Position numbers and translations under genes: made by a program. The notes beneath the pieces were generated by a model that was given only the letters and a program-made list of their open reading frames with translations, was not told where the DNA came from and searched no databases. 64,000 bases of DNA from Fen-1273 sp963748405 (GTDB lineage Bacteria; Bacteroidota; Ignavibacteria; UBA10030; UBA6906): contig CAVVIT010000008.1 of assembly GCA_963748405.1 (NCBI GenBank), forward strand, positions 248,001-312,000, in the 5' to 3' direction. This document shows positions 41,850 through 49,768 of this stretch, piece after piece. Each line of letters starts with the position of its first letter. Position 1 is the stretch's first letter.

Positions 41850-42566
41850 TCACCTCCCTCCCGCGGCGGAGCCGTCGAGGACTTCATCCCGGGAGATCTG
41901 TCCGTCGACGAGCGTGATCTTGCGCCTCAGGTATCCGATCACCTTCTCGTCGTGCGTCGCGAATATGAACGTGGTCTTCAGATCCCCGTTCAGCTGGACC
42001 ATCGTCTTCATGATGTGGTGGGAATTCGCCGCGTCCAGGTTTGCCGTCGGCTCATCCGCCAGGACGATCTCCGGCTGCTTCACGATCGCTCGGGCGATGG
42101 CGACGCGTTGGCTCTGGCCGCCGGAGAGCTGGGCGGGTTTGGAATCGGCCCTGTCGGCCAGCCCCACCCAGGAGAGTGCGTCCGTGACAAGCTGTTTGCG
42201 GCGGGAGGAATCCATCCCCTGCAGGAGGAGCGGAAACTCCACGTTCTCGTAGACGGTGTACACCGGGAGCAGGTTGAACGTCTGGAAGATGAATCCGATA
42301 TGGTGGTTCCTGAGTGCGGCGGACTCCCTGTGCGTGAGCAGCTCGACCTTTTTCCCGAGGACCTCGGCGCTCCCGTGCGTGGGTACATCGAGCGATCCGA
42401 TGATGTTGAGGAGCGTCGTTTTTCCCGATCCGCTCGGCCCGACGAACCCTGCAAACTCCCCTTTCTGAACATTCAGCGTGATGTGGTGAAGGGCCTCGAG
42501 AGTCGTCTGCCCGAGCGTGTAGATCTTGTCGAGTTCCCGTGTCGAAATGAGAGGTGCGTCCGTCAT
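41850..42566 (-). CDS. LolD/MacB-type ABC transporter ATPase (export locus B)
   Basis: The 238-residue protein has Walker A GPSGSGKTTLLNIIGS, the Q loop in FIFQTFNLLPVYTVYENVEF, signature LSGGQSQRVAIARAI and Walker B IVLADEPTANLD. It shares the FQTFNL(I/L)P and ADEPTAN(I/L)D segments with the ATPase of locus A, so the two are paralogues. It is followed at three bases by permease 2. Confidence 0.9.
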   Translation of the reverse strand: MTDAPLISTRELDKIYTLGQTTLEALHHITLNVQKGEFAGFVGPSGSGKTTLLNIIGSLDVPTHGSAEVLGKKVELLTHRESAALRNHHIGFIFQTFNLLPVYTVYENVEFPLLLQGMDSSRRKQLVTDALSWVGLADRADSKPAQLSGGQSQRVAIARAIVKQPEIVLADEPTANLDAANSHHIMKTMVQLNGDLKTTFIFATHDEKVIGYLRRKITLVDGQISRDEVLDGSAAGGR

Positions 42567-42584
42567 GGTGTTCCTGGAGAGTAT

Positions 42585-43709
42585 TCAGTGATTAAAAACG
42601 ATCATAAACTGGAATCCGGTTCCGGCGAACGGGTTTGCGCCCGGCTGGCTGTACGAGATCCGGATGACGCGAGGATTCCAGAATCCGATGAGATAGAAGA
42701 TCCAGTTGTCGTACGTCCGTTCCCACGTCAGCATGCGGTACCACTCGCTGTTCGTCCAGTCGCGGTATATCAGCGCGGTCGCACGGTCGACATTGGTGAA
42801 CGGGTAGTTGACGGAAAGAGCTGAGAATCCCGCTCCTTCCCCGGTCGAGAGGGCATTCTTCGCCTGGTCGGTCCGGAAATACTCCGTCGCGGCGTACAGC
42901 CCGTTCCCTGCGTCGAACGTGTAGTCCGCACCGAGCGTCCACTGTCTCTGGATTGTCAGGGGAATGAACTCGCTCTGCTGGTGTGTCAGAACGGCCTCAA
43001 ACCAGAGGCCGACGCCGGCGTCCCATTTGCCGTCCAGTGCGTACCGGTCTTCAGGGATCCCCGGACTCGCAACGGGGAGATTAGCCGGCAAGGGACCCGG
43101 CTCCGCACGCCGGTGATGATACGTGGCGGCGATCTCTCCGTCGCCGAGGGGGGACTGAATCCTGCCCCCGTATTCGCCGGTCTTCTTCACAGTCGGCGCG
43201 GTCTCCCATCCCTTCGTGTTCTCGTTGCCGTAGAGCACCCAGAACCAGATGTTGGCGTTGTTCAGGAAGTAATACCGCGCGAGCGCTGCATAGACCCCGT
43301 CCGTGAGCTGGAGTGGATCGCGTGGGTCGACCCGGTCGAACCACATGAGCGGCCGGAGAATCATCGCTGAACCGAAGTTGATCTTCTGTAATCCGAGCCG
43401 GAGCTCGAACCTGTCCGTCGAAAGCCGGACCCAGCCCCTGTAGGCCTTTGCCTGCGCATCGTACGCCGGGGCGGTCGACGCCGTATAGAGGGAAGTTGCA
43501 TAGGCGTTCAACGATAGCTCCATGTTCGCGTCGAACGTGTCTCCGAGCTTCTGCTCGAGAAGAAGGTCGGGGATGTACCGCGCACCCGCCTGTGCGGCGG
43601 ACCGGTCCGCGCGGTCCGCGCCGATCCATCCCGTCGCCTGCCCGTGGATCTCCGCACTCTGCGCCGCCGCGACCTGTACGCAAAAGAAAAGCAGCGCAAC
43701 CCCCGTCAT
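42585..43709 (-). CDS. Outer-membrane beta-barrel protein (export locus B)
   Basis: The frame opens at 43754, but the segment from MTGVALLFFCVQVAAAQSAE (ATG 43709) is the more compact signal peptide. With that start the protein has 374 residues. Repeating amphipathic strands follow, and the chain ends in GFQFMIVFNH, a typical barrel end. RFELRLGLQKINFGSAMILR and PLMWFDRVDPRDPLQLTDG resemble alginate-export or DUF1302-type barrels. Both candidate ATGs lie in copies of the dispersed repeat (GTCATTGCG read backwards gives CGCAATGAC), and neither has a clear ribosome-binding site. The upstream start would add a positively charged n-region, which a signal peptide usually needs, so it stays possible. 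Confidence 0.72.
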   Translation of the reverse strand: MTGVALLFFCVQVAAAQSAEIHGQATGWIGADRADRSAAQAGARYIPDLLLEQKLGDTFDANMELSLNAYATSLYTASTAPAYDAQAKAYRGWVRLSTDRFELRLGLQKINFGSAMILRPLMWFDRVDPRDPLQLTDGVYAALARYYFLNNANIWFWVLYGNENTKGWETAPTVKKTGEYGGRIQSPLGDGEIAATYHHRRAEPGPLPANLPVASPGIPEDRYALDGKWDAGVGLWFEAVLTHQQSEFIPLTIQRQWTLGADYTFDAGNGLYAATEYFRTDQAKNALSTGEGAGFSALSVNYPFTNVDRATALIYRDWTNSEWYRMLTWERTYDNWIFYLIGFWNPRVIRISYSQPGANPFAGTGFQFMIVFNH

Positions 43710-43831
43710 TGCGCGCCCGTTTCTCAGGGAGAAGCAATCCCGCCCGGTTGTCATTGCGAGGAGTGCTCTTTGCGACGAAGCAACCCCGCCCGGGTGTCCT
43801 TGCGAGGCCGCTTCTCAGCCCGGCGCAATCC
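43705..43831. repeat. Three tandem copies of the GTCATTGCGAG repeat
   Basis: Copies start at 43705 (GTCATTGCGCG...GAAGCAATCC), 43750 (GTCATTGCGAGG...GACGAAGCAACC) and 43796 (GTCCTTGCGAGG...GCGCAATCC), with a period of 45-46 bases. The stop codon of the TetR gene lies in the second copy, and start codons of the barrel gene lie in the first and second. Confidence 0.85.
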
Positions 43832-44434
43832 GCCCTTCCCCGGCCGCGCGTCCCACCGTGCAAACAGCGTCGCAATGAGGTGGTCCCGAATGGGTTCGAT
43901 CGGGAAGAGTTCGGGGGCGACCGTGTAGTTTGCGATAATGCCGTCGAACACGAATGCGAGGAGGTAGGCGTCCAGCTCGGGCTTGTCGGATCCGAGTTGC
44001 CTGATGAGCTTCACGAGCGGTACGAACGTGGACTCGACATATTGTTTCCCCCGTCGCTTCATGATCTTCCGGTAATCCTCGTCGAGCCCGAGCTGGAGGG
44101 AGAGCCGTACCAGGAGCGGCCTGCTCTTGATGACGTCGAGCCACGAATCGACGAGCCCGATGAACCGCTCCCTCGGGGGCCGCGGATCGTCCTCGTTGAA
44201 GAACGTGGGCATGATCTGCTTGATCTGTTCATCCAGAATGGCGAACAGTATGTCCTGCTTGGTGGGGAAGTGTGTGAATATGAGCCCTTTGGAAATTCCC
44301 GCCTTCGTGGCGATCTCCTCCGTCGTCGTCGCCGAATACCCCCGTTTTGCGAAAAGCTCAAGGGAGGCAGAGACGATTGCCTCCCTGGTCGCCTTTCTCA
44401 TCTTCTCTGAGGTTTCCTTCGATCGCGGGCACAC
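43751..44434 (-). CDS. TetR/AcrR family regulator (export locus B)
   Basis: GTG 44434 is chosen because AGGAGG precedes it by five bases; the longer frame from 44473 would begin inside the operator. The 227-residue protein has the TetR helix-turn-helix, AIVSASLELFAKRGYSATTT then EEIATKAGISKGLIFTHFPT. A TetR_C ligand domain follows, with YLLAFVFDGIIANYTVAPEL. The last 26 residues (GLRRAEKRPRKDTRAGLLRR onwards) are encoded by the dispersed repeat and are unlike a TetR C-terminus, so the ancestral protein was probably shorter. It heads the locus B operon and probably represses it until a lipid-like ligand binds. Confidence 0.88.
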   Translation of the reverse strand: MCPRSKETSEKMRKATREAIVSASLELFAKRGYSATTTEEIATKAGISKGLIFTHFPTKQDILFAILDEQIKQIMPTFFNEDDPRPPRERFIGLVDSWLDVIKSRPLLVRLSLQLGLDEDYRKIMKRRGKQYVESTFVPLVKLIRQLGSDKPELDAYLLAFVFDGIIANYTVAPELFPIEPIRDHLIATLFARWDARPGKGGLRRAEKRPRKDTRAGLLRRKEHSSQ

Positions 44435-44454
44435 GGTGCCTCCTGCAAGTGTTA

Positions 44455-44472
44455 TGACTGACTGGTTAGTCA
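44455..44472. promoter_or_regulatory. Candidate TetR operator
   Basis: TGACTGACTGGTTAGTCA is an 18-bp near-palindrome (seven of nine positions of the half-sites match) lying 21 bp upstream of the TetR start codon. TGACT-AC-GT-AGTCA operators are typical of TetR/AcrR autoregulators. It lies between the TetR gene and the YjbR remnant, so it could control both directions. Confidence 0.65.
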
Positions 44473-44590
44473 ATGATAAACCGAAAACACCTGAATGTCA
44501 ACCCCCCGCCTGCTTGAAAGTCTTCCCGATCTGTTTATCTTGACAGGTCCAGCTCGGGAGGAATCGTGGTGATGGAATCGGAGTGAACAC

Positions 44591-44782
44591 ATGACCTCAC
44601 AGGGCTTTCGAAAACTGGCTCTGGAATTCCCTGAAGTCACCGAGGGGTCGCACATGGGCCACTCGGGCACGGGGGAAAAAGAAATGATCTTCCTGGAATC
44701 GAAGCTTCGGTTCGCGTCCTCAGGAATCCAGCCCCGATATCGACGAGAGAGGCGACTTCTTCCGGGTGATGGTCCGTCCTGA
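44591..44782 (+). pseudogene. N-terminal remnant of a MmcQ/YjbR family gene
   Basis: MTSQGFRKLALEFPEVTEGS followed by HMGHSG matches the start of MmcQ/YjbR-like proteins (usually about 115-120 residues). After about residue 40 the sequence loses the family pattern. It runs into the 3' end of the convergent rhomboid gene (44720), stopping at 44782. A GGAG site precedes the ATG. The C-terminal two thirds appear to have been lost at the junction with the rhomboid gene. Confidence 0.6.
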
Positions 44783-46345
44783 AAGCGCCGAATAGGGGCT
44801 CAGATGAAAGATGACCCCCAGTCCGGCCCCCGCGAGAAGACCGCCGAAGTGCGCCGCGTTGTCAACGCCCTCCGTCATCAGACCCGAGAACAGGTTGAAC
44901 CCCACGAACACCAATGCGCTGATCAGGAGCGGGTTGCGTGCGAACTTCACCCGCCTCTCGTTCGTCAGGAGGAGGAAGAGCAGAAGGCCGTACAATCCGA
45001 ATATCGCCCCCGAGGCCCCCACCGATACCGTCGCCGCGTTGGTCGTTATGCTCGCCAGGCTCGCGCAAATCCCTGAAATGAAATACGTAAAGGCGAACAC
45101 GGACCTCGGAACGATGCGCTCGAGAAAGAACCCGGCAAAAATCAGGCCGTACAGGTTGCCGGCCAGGTGCATCAGTCCGGCGTGGACAAACATGGAAGTC
45201 ACGATCCTCCAGTACTCTCCGTTCCAGACAAGCGGCCCGTAGTCGGCGCCCCACTTGACGAGGTCCTCGGTGCTGAACGACTTCACGCCCAGCCCCGACA
45301 ACACCATGAGGGCGAAGACAAGTATGTTGACATCCATCAGTATCGGCGTCACAAACATGCCGGGTCGGGGGAGGAAGTAATGCAGTCCCGCGGCGAGATT
45401 GCGTTTCTTCGGCCTGCGGCCGCTGAGTATATGGTGAACCTCCTTCTCGTCGACGGAGGGAAACAGGAGCATGAACCCGAAGATGCCGGCTCCGATTGCG
45501 AACGTCCAGAATATCCACGGGAGTTTCGCCCCGCTCCGTGTCTCGAACGGGTCGTCGTGTGCAATCAGTATGACCGGCGTTCGCGAACCAGGGGCGCATC
45601 CCGAATTCTTCACCGCGGACTCGAAGAGTCTCCTGTCGTCGTTGTTCGTTGCGCGTTCGAAATACGTGAAATTGCGCAGGTCCGCGTCCTTGAAGATTGT
45701 CGTGCAGGTCTTCGCGTAGTCCTTGTATATCTCTTCCAGCCGCCCTTTCGATGCCCGCCTGCCGATGATCTCCGAATATCTCACGCCGAGCCAGATTCCC
45801 CTGTCCAGCGGATCGTACGCATCGATTCCGTCGCGGAGAGGGCAGACGAAACAGATCGTGATGATCAGGCTCTCGTCGTTGCTCCCGGACGGTTCCACCG
45901 AACCGGCTGCTCCCTGGAGCCGTTTGTCAGCAAACATCCGCCCGACGACGTAATACTTGGAGAGGTCCTTCGAACCGATCTCGCTTATCCGGTCGAGGCT
46001 TGTGAGATTCCCCGTCGCGGTGGTCAGATACTCCTGTGCGATCATTGTCGGCACCGCTATGGCGAAGGCCGCTGCGAACATGAAACCCCAGTCTCGGTTG
46101 ATTCCCCTCAGCCGCAGTGCTTGCTGCCTCGGATGGAGTATGAAGTACACAGGTATCCAGGGCAGAGCATACGGGAGCCACATGTTGGCCACCGATTCGC
46201 TCAGCGGCAGGATGCCCCATTTCATGACAAGAAGCCAGTTCAGAATCGAATACACGATGATGAATGCGGCCGATATGCCCAGGAAGGGGATGTAGATGAT
46301 CCTGAATTTTGTCTTTTCCTGTTCGATTTGGGCTCGCGATGCCAT
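44720..46345 (-). CDS. Rhomboid family intramembrane serine protease
   Basis: The 541-residue membrane protein carries a C-terminal rhomboid domain. The catalytic pair is Ser445 in VGASGAIFGLYG and His499 in VDNAAHFGGLLAG, with the YWRIVTSMFVHAGLMHLAGN segment before them as usual. The first 330 residues are extra. They contain three or four TM helices near the N-terminus and a soluble domain (about residues 130-270), then another TM helix at about 280-300. Such proteases cut membrane proteins within or near the bilayer; the substrate is unknown. The extra N-terminal region may choose the substrate. Confidence 0.87.
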   Translation of the reverse strand: MASRAQIEQEKTKFRIIYIPFLGISAAFIIVYSILNWLLVMKWGILPLSESVANMWLPYALPWIPVYFILHPRQQALRLRGINRDWGFMFAAAFAIAVPTMIAQEYLTTATGNLTSLDRISEIGSKDLSKYYVVGRMFADKRLQGAAGSVEPSGSNDESLIITICFVCPLRDGIDAYDPLDRGIWLGVRYSEIIGRRASKGRLEEIYKDYAKTCTTIFKDADLRNFTYFERATNNDDRRLFESAVKNSGCAPGSRTPVILIAHDDPFETRSGAKLPWIFWTFAIGAGIFGFMLLFPSVDEKEVHHILSGRRPKKRNLAAGLHYFLPRPGMFVTPILMDVNILVFALMVLSGLGVKSFSTEDLVKWGADYGPLVWNGEYWRIVTSMFVHAGLMHLAGNLYGLIFAGFFLERIVPRSVFAFTYFISGICASLASITTNAATVSVGASGAIFGLYGLLLFLLLTNERRVKFARNPLLISALVFVGFNLFSGLMTEGVDNAAHFGGLLAGAGLGVIFHLSPYSALSGRTITRKKSPLSSISGLDS

Positions 46346-46372
46346 GTTCGTATCCGGGTCCTTGTGCCGCGC

Positions 46373-46404
46373 AAAATAAAAAAACCGCGCTCCATCCGCG
46401 GTTT
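46373..46404 (-). terminator. Rho-independent terminator of the decarboxylase gene
   Basis: Read on the minus strand, AAACCGCG and CGCGGTTT form an 8-bp stem with a seven-base loop, followed by TTTTTTTATT. It ends the transcript of the PLP decarboxylase and separates it from the rhomboid gene downstream. Confidence 0.9.
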
Positions 46405-46462
46405 CGTTGTCTCAATGAACACGTCTGGAATCTACCGAATCACTTCCAGTAAATCCAGCCGT

Positions 46463-47971
46463 CTATTTGTTCTGCCGTAAAAGTCTGTCAATTTCCTTCC
46501 CCGTGCTCACCACCAGCGCCGGGAGCCCGAGTATGTCCTCCACCGTCGTCCTGAAATTGACCACGCACGCCCTCACCGCGTATTTTCCCCCGACGACAGC
46601 GTTGGAGGGATACGCTTTCCCCCCCGACTGAAGTTTGACGAGTATCTCCGTGTTGAGCTTGTTCAAATATTCTTCCCCGGCCGTGTCCGCACGCCGGAGG
46701 TCGGACGGGACGTACCTGAACGTGGTGACGCTCAGGTTGCAGGACAGGGGTTCGAGTTCCGGGTACGATCCGAGCGACCGGTACAGCTCCGCCGCGATCG
46801 TGCAGTCCTCGCGTATCATCCGTTCATATCCTTCGCGTCCGGCCTGCCGGAGCGCAAGCCAGACCTTGAGCGCCCTGAACCCGCGTGAGTTCTGCATCCC
46901 GAATTCGTAGAAGTTCGTGAGGCCTTCATCGGCGTGCTCGTCGAACCTGTAATACGCCGGATGATAACTGAACGCATCCAGGAGGGCCTTCGGGTCCCGG
47001 ACGAGCGCGCACCCCGCTTCGAGCGGCGCGTACAGCCACTTGTGCGGATCGACGGCCACGGAGTCGGCGTCCATGAGTCCCTTGAGGTCCTCCGATGCCT
47101 CGGGAAGCACTGCGGCGAATCCCCCGTACGCGCCGTCGACGTGGAACCAGAGATTGTGCTCACGGCATATCGCGCCGATCTCGGGCAGTGGATCGGTGGC
47201 GCCCGTGCTTACCGTCCCCGCCGCCCCCACGACGATGAGGGGAATCATCCCTTTCTTCTTGTCCTCGCTGATCTGCCTCAGGAGTGCGTCCGCGCTCATC
47301 CTCTGATCCCTGTCCGCCGGGATCCAGGCGATCGAGTCGTGGCCCAGGCCGAAGAGGTCCGCGGCCTTGTTGATCCACGTGTGGGTTTCGCTCGAACAGT
47401 AGATCCTCACCCGCCCTGCACCCGGGTTCGCCATGCCGTCCTTCCGGACGTCCCAGGGGATCTTCGCTTTCCGTGCTGCGAGGAAGCAGACGAAATTGGC
47501 CATGTTGCCGCCGCTGACGAGTATCCCGCCGCACGAGGCGGGATACCCGATCATCTCGGCGATCCAGCGGACTGTCTGACGTTCGATTTCCGTCGCCATA
47601 GGTGAGAGGTCGTACGCTCCGACGTTCGGGTTGACCGCGGAGGCAAGAAAATCGGCGAGAACCCCGATGGGCGCTGCGGACGACGTGATGTATCCCCAGA
47701 ACCTCGGATGCCCGTTGAAGAGGGAATGGTCAAAAAGGAGCGGCGCGGTCTCGTCGAAGAGCTCCGCGGCCGGCGTCCCCTTCGCCGGGAGGGGGGCGTT
47801 CCCCAGAACGGACCGGATCTGACCGGGACTCTCGGCGCGCGTGACGGGATTCGAGCGGTCCTGTATCCAGGAGAGGAATTCCGCGATCCGGTCGACAAGC
47901 GCGTGCCCGATGCGCCGGAATTCGTCGGGACCCATGTCAAGCGCCGCGTTGCGGCTCTGCACGTTCTTCAT
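46463..47971 (-). CDS. PLP-dependent group II decarboxylase (aromatic amino acid / glutamate type)
   Basis: The 502-residue protein matches the pyridoxal-dependent decarboxylase family. FNGHPRFWGYITSSAAPIGV and NPNVGAYDLSPMATEIERQT mark the N-terminal part. SGGNMANFVCFLAARKAK binds the cofactor phosphate, FHVDGAYGGF holds the cofactor Asp, and Lys311 in DPHKWLYAPLEAG forms the Schiff base. Family members decarboxylate aromatic amino acids, glutamate or related compounds; some catalyse tyrosine or DOPA decarboxylation. The substrate cannot be assigned here. It is a single-gene transcript with its own terminator and diverges from the thioesterase. Confidence 0.88.
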   Translation of the reverse strand: MKNVQSRNAALDMGPDEFRRIGHALVDRIAEFLSWIQDRSNPVTRAESPGQIRSVLGNAPLPAKGTPAAELFDETAPLLFDHSLFNGHPRFWGYITSSAAPIGVLADFLASAVNPNVGAYDLSPMATEIERQTVRWIAEMIGYPASCGGILVSGGNMANFVCFLAARKAKIPWDVRKDGMANPGAGRVRIYCSSETHTWINKAADLFGLGHDSIAWIPADRDQRMSADALLRQISEDKKKGMIPLIVVGAAGTVSTGATDPLPEIGAICREHNLWFHVDGAYGGFAAVLPEASEDLKGLMDADSVAVDPHKWLYAPLEAGCALVRDPKALLDAFSYHPAYYRFDEHADEGLTNFYEFGMQNSRGFRALKVWLALRQAGREGYERMIREDCTIAAELYRSLGSYPELEPLSCNLSVTTFRYVPSDLRRADTAGEEYLNKLNTEILVKLQSGGKAYPSNAVVGGKYAVRACVVNFRTTVEDILGLPALVVSTGKEIDRLLRQNK

Positions 47972-48124
47972 AGTCTCTCCTCTCTTGGGGTCGGGTAATG
48001 TAGGCGCGGCGGTTCAGAAAAACAAGCGGCTCTCTCTGTTGTCCCTGTCCCGATTCGTGTCTATATTCCCCTGTCGTACAACGCCTTGCGGACACTCCAT
48101 TCAGCTCACACGACGGACAAGACT

Positions 48125-48577
48125 ATGACGTATCCCCCGAATCTGGAAGAAGAAATCGGACGGCTCCAGGATATGCTTGGAACCTCGGCCGTGTTCCCGC
48201 CCCCCTGCTTCGTCAGCATGAACGCCGAATTCACGGAGTACGATTCCCGCTCATCCCTGACCGTGACGTTTCCCGTCACGGAGAACATGCTCAATCCCGT
48301 CGGCGCCATGCAGGGGGGGTTCATCACCGCCGCGCTCGACAACGTGATGGGCCCCTTGAGTTATCTTGCCATGAGAAACCCGGCCTCGACGCTCGACATA
48401 CACACGCAGTTCGTCCGTGCGGTCCCCGCGGGTGATACGCTGACCGTCACGGCGCGCGTCGTCTCCATGGGTCCCGCGACGCTCGTCATGAGCGCGGAGG
48501 CCCGGAACGCGCGGGGAAAGCTCGTTGCCACCGCGACGGCAAATGCGATCGCGGTGGGCAAGGGAACCCGTTCGTGA
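48125..48577 (+). CDS. PaaI-family hotdog-fold thioesterase
   Basis: The 150-residue protein has the PaaI/4HBT hotdog pattern: NPVGAMQGGFITAALDNVMG, with the G-G-x-x-x-x-x-x-D active-site region, then TLDIHTQFVRAVPAGDTLTV and ARNARGKLVATATANAIAV. It probably hydrolyses an acyl-CoA or aryl-CoA thioester. The flavoprotein gene starts 18 bp downstream, so the two are probably co-transcribed. Confidence 0.85.
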   Translation: MTYPPNLEEEIGRLQDMLGTSAVFPPPCFVSMNAEFTEYDSRSSLTVTFPVTENMLNPVGAMQGGFITAALDNVMGPLSYLAMRNPASTLDIHTQFVRAVPAGDTLTVTARVVSMGPATLVMSAEARNARGKLVATATANAIAVGKGTRS

Positions 48578-48595
48578 ACCGGGGAGGCGGAAACG

Positions 48596-49750
48596 GTGTA
48601 TGACGTCACGATCATCGGCGCCGGGCCTTCCGGGGCCTATGCGGCGTACCTGATGGCAGGGCGGGGGCTCCGGGTTCTCCTCTGTGACAGGGCCTCATTT
48701 CCCAGGGAGAAGACCTGCGGGGGGGGACTTTCGGCGAAGACGCTGGATCTCCTGGAGTTCGATATCTCCCCCGTCGTCGAGCGGCGGCTTCGCGGCGCCT
48801 GGCTCACGTTCAGGAACGCCGATGCGGTCGTGAAGGACCTCGGGCCGAAAAGCGGCGTCGCGGTTCTCCGCTCGAAGTTCGACGCGCTGATCATCGAGCG
48901 GGCCCGGGCACGCGGTGCGGAATTCCGGCCGTCCTGCGCGTTCGAATATGCCCGGACGGAGGGGGACGCCCTCGAAGTCACGACATCCTCCGGCATTATC
49001 CGAACGAAATACCTGATCGGCGCCGACGGCGTCTTCAGCAGGATTCGTTCGGCGTTCTTCGGCCGGGACACAGTCATGTACGCTCCCGCGGTCGAGGCCT
49101 GGATCTATGTCCCGCCTCCCGTCATCGACTCCTACGAGGACCGGGTCCTTTTTGATTTCGGGGGGATGCCCCGTGGCTACGGCTGGATATTCCCGAAGCG
49201 CGACCATCTCAACGTCGGCGTATACTCCCTCTTCGGCTCGACCGACATCAATCGCGACCTCCGGGATTTCATCGCCATGTACGCGTCGCTCCGGACGTAC
49301 GATGCGATCGAATACAGGGGATACGCGATCCCCCTGAAAAACCGGCGGGGGTTGTACCAGAAGGGGAACGTCTGGCTCGTTGGGGATGCCGCGGGATTTG
49401 CCGAATCGTTTTACGGCGAGGGAATCTATTTCGGGCTGAGGAGTGCGGTCATTGCCGGGAGGGCGATTGCTCAGTCGTTCGACCGCCCGGGAGACCTGTC
49501 CTACACGGACATGCTGGAAAAAGAGCTCGTCCCCGATCTCCGGTATTCGGCCCTGAACGCGAGGCTCTTCTTCTCGGCCCAGAGGTTCGGATTCTACAAT
49601 ATGGTCCGCCGTCCGTTCGTGAACGACAGTTTTGCCGGGCTCATTGCGGGAACCGTGGGGCACAGGGAGTGCTTCTACAGGACGCTGGGCACTCTTCCGT
49701 ACTGGCTCCTGCAGGGGCAATCCCTCCCCTCTGCCGGCAGGGTCTTCTAG
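48596..49750 (+). CDS. Geranylgeranyl reductase-like FAD oxidoreductase
   Basis: GTG 48596 follows a GGGGAGG site. The 384-residue protein has the FAD dinucleotide loop VTIIGAGPSGAYAAYLMAGR, CDRASFPREKTCGGGLSAK with the P-R-x-K-x-C-G-G-G motif of the geranylgeranyl reductase family, and the second FAD motif LIGADGVFSRIR. It also has VWLVGDAAGFAESFYGEGIY. Relatives reduce isoprenoid double bonds in lipids, quinone tails or chlorophyll side chains. Here it may act on membrane lipids or quinones. It is paired with the thioesterase and converges with the ABC-2 permease gene. Confidence 0.87.
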   Translation: MYDVTIIGAGPSGAYAAYLMAGRGLRVLLCDRASFPREKTCGGGLSAKTLDLLEFDISPVVERRLRGAWLTFRNADAVVKDLGPKSGVAVLRSKFDALIIERARARGAEFRPSCAFEYARTEGDALEVTTSSGIIRTKYLIGADGVFSRIRSAFFGRDTVMYAPAVEAWIYVPPPVIDSYEDRVLFDFGGMPRGYGWIFPKRDHLNVGVYSLFGSTDINRDLRDFIAMYASLRTYDAIEYRGYAIPLKNRRGLYQKGNVWLVGDAAGFAESFYGEGIYFGLRSAVIAGRAIAQSFDRPGDLSYTDMLEKELVPDLRYSALNARLFFSAQRFGFYNMVRRPFVNDSFAGLIAGTVGHRECFYRTLGTLPYWLLQGQSLPSAGRVF

Positions 49751-49768
49751 CGGCTCCTCCTGATTTCC

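Noticed and set aside
40935..42824. 629-codon open frame opposite permease 2 and the ATPase of export locus B
   Set aside because: No motifs; the opposite strand carries complete ABC motifs with coupled starts and stops.
43705..43831. CRISPR array
   Set aside because: The three tandem units have a period of 45-46 bases, but the copies differ throughout and match elements scattered at other sites. There are no unique spacers and no cas genes.
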